Below are positions 5,176 through 5,846 of a stretch of 5,846 bases of DNA, piece after piece. The first letter of the stretch is position 1. Each line of letters starts with the position of its first letter. The notes beneath the pieces are model-generated. The model did no database searches. It saw nothing but the letters and a program-made list of their open reading frames with translations, and had not been told where the DNA came from. The DNA is from Pseudomonadota bacterium (GTDB lineage: Bacteria > Pseudomonadota > Gammaproteobacteria > Burkholderiales > Thiobacillaceae), in assembly GCA_021802595.1 (NCBI GenBank), contig JAJZRT010000260.1, positions 1 through 5,846 of the forward strand. The letters are read 5' to 3'. Both the position numbers and the translations under genes were made by a program.

Positions 5176-5846
5176 ATGAGCAAGACCATTTTTTCCCCCG
5201 CGCGCCGCACGGTCCTGAAGTCGGCGCTCGGCGCCAGCGCGCTGGCGGCCCTCGGGCCGTTCGCCGCGCGCAACGCCCTGGCGGCCGGCAAGCTGACCGT
5301 GGGGGTGATCTACGTCGGGCCGCGCGACGATTTCGGCTACAACCAGGCGCAGGCCCAGGCGGCGGCCATCATCAAGAAGCTGCCCGGCGTGAAGGTGATC
5401 GAGGAAGAGAAAGTTCCCGAGACCCTTGCCGTGCAACAGACCATGGAGGCCATGATCCAGCAGGACGGCGCCCGCCTGATCTTCGCCACCTCCTTCGGCT
5501 ATTTCGACCCCCACGTGCTGAAGATGGCGGCCAAGTACCCGGACGTGCGCTTCGCCCACTGCGGCGGCCTGTGGACCGCGGGCAAGCACCCGAAGAACGT
5601 GGGCAGCTTCTTCGGCTACATCGACGAGTGCGAATACCTCAGCGGCGTGGTGGCCGCCTACGCCAGCAAGACCAAAAAGGCAGGGTTCATCGCCGCCAAG
5701 CCCATTCCGCAGGTGCTGCGCAACATCAATTCCTTCACGCTGGGCGCCCAGTCGGTCGATCCGTCCTTCACCACGCATGTGATCTTCACCGGCGACTGGT
5801 CGTTGCCGGTGAAAGAGGCGGAGTCCGCCAACAGTCTCATCGACCA
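5176..5846 (+). CDS. BMP-family (PnrA/Med-like) ABC transporter substrate-binding protein, 3' end outside window
   Basis: The first 223 codons are open and run off the right edge; the family is normally about 330-380 residues. The N-terminus has a twin-arginine signal, RRTVLKS at 10-16, a hydrophobic Ala/Leu stretch and a likely cut after ALA (residue 36). No lipobox Cys is present, so the protein should be soluble in the periplasm. The mature part opens with LTVGVIYVGPRDDFGYNQ (40-57), typical of the BMP fold of nucleoside and purine binders. FATSFGYFDPH (from 103), FGYIDECEYLSG and GDWSLPVKEAE (Asp207, Trp208) follow as family-like motifs. It should deliver purines or nucleosides to an ABC importer whose ATPase and permease genes are expected downstream but lie outside this window. 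The pairing with a Tsx-like channel supports this substrate class. Which base or nucleoside is bound cannot be told from the sequence. Confidence 0.9.
   Translation, partial: MSKTIFSPARRTVLKSALGASALAALGPFAARNALAAGKLTVGVIYVGPRDDFGYNQAQAQAAAIIKKLPGVKVIEEEKVPETLAVQQTMEAMIQQDGARLIFATSFGYFDPHVLKMAAKYPDVRFAHCGGLWTAGKHPKNVGSFFGYIDECEYLSGVVAAYASKTKKAGFIAAKPIPQVLRNINSFTLGAQSVDPSFTTHVIFTGDWSLPVKEAESANSLID

Noticed and set aside
4753..5778. 341-codon minus-strand open frame opposite the channel and BMP genes
   Set aside because: It spans two genes and their gap in antisense, has shadow-like composition, and shows no recognisable motif.

Overview
The window reads as chromosomal DNA of a GC-rich Gram-negative bacterium, most likely a betaproteobacterium (Burkholderiales or Rhodocyclales type). 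The reasons are strong G/C bias at third codon positions, an outer-membrane channel gene with a terminal Phe, a sigma54-type promoter, and intergenic copies of the 'TTCGACAGGCTCAGGGCGAACGG' repeat that is common in such genomes. The lineage is inferred; there is no rRNA or other marker here.

Layout. (1) Positions 1-2764, minus strand: one very long gene, cut by the left edge, that fuses an NCS1-type (purine/cytosine/hydantoin) permease, a nine-cysteine zinc-ribbon-like module, a two-helix membrane hairpin and a histidine kinase (HisKA plus HATPase). (2) Positions 2765-3191: a spacer with no convincing gene, holding a cluster of inverted intergenic repeats. (3) Positions 3192-3938, minus strand: a GntR/FadR-type repressor with an FCD ligand domain. 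(4) Positions 3939-4242: a divergent control region with a perfect TTGTATACAA palindrome beside the regulator start, two NtrC-like sites 31 bp apart, a near-consensus sigma54 -24/-12 element, and three head-to-tail 12-bp copies of the GntR-like motif. (5) Positions 4243-5127, plus strand: a Tsx-like nucleoside channel of the outer membrane. (6) Positions 5176-5846, plus strand, cut by the right edge: a BMP-family (PnrA/Med-like) periplasmic binding protein with a twin-arginine signal, 48 bp after the channel gene and probably in the same operon.

How it fits together (inference). The plus-strand operon looks like the start of a nucleoside/purine uptake pathway: channel in the outer membrane, then periplasmic binding protein, with ABC ATPase and permease genes expected just to the right. 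Its promoter appears to combine two inputs: nitrogen limitation through NtrC and sigma54, and substrate presence through a GntR repressor whose putative operator array covers the -12 element and start site. The NCS1-kinase fusion is probably a transporter-like sensor for a related nitrogenous base, but it lacks visible copies of the GntR operator and need not belong to the same regulon.

The most interesting signals are the composite promoter at 4019-4200 and the permease/Cys-module/kinase architecture. Family names rest on recognised motifs in the translated sequence; no search was run.
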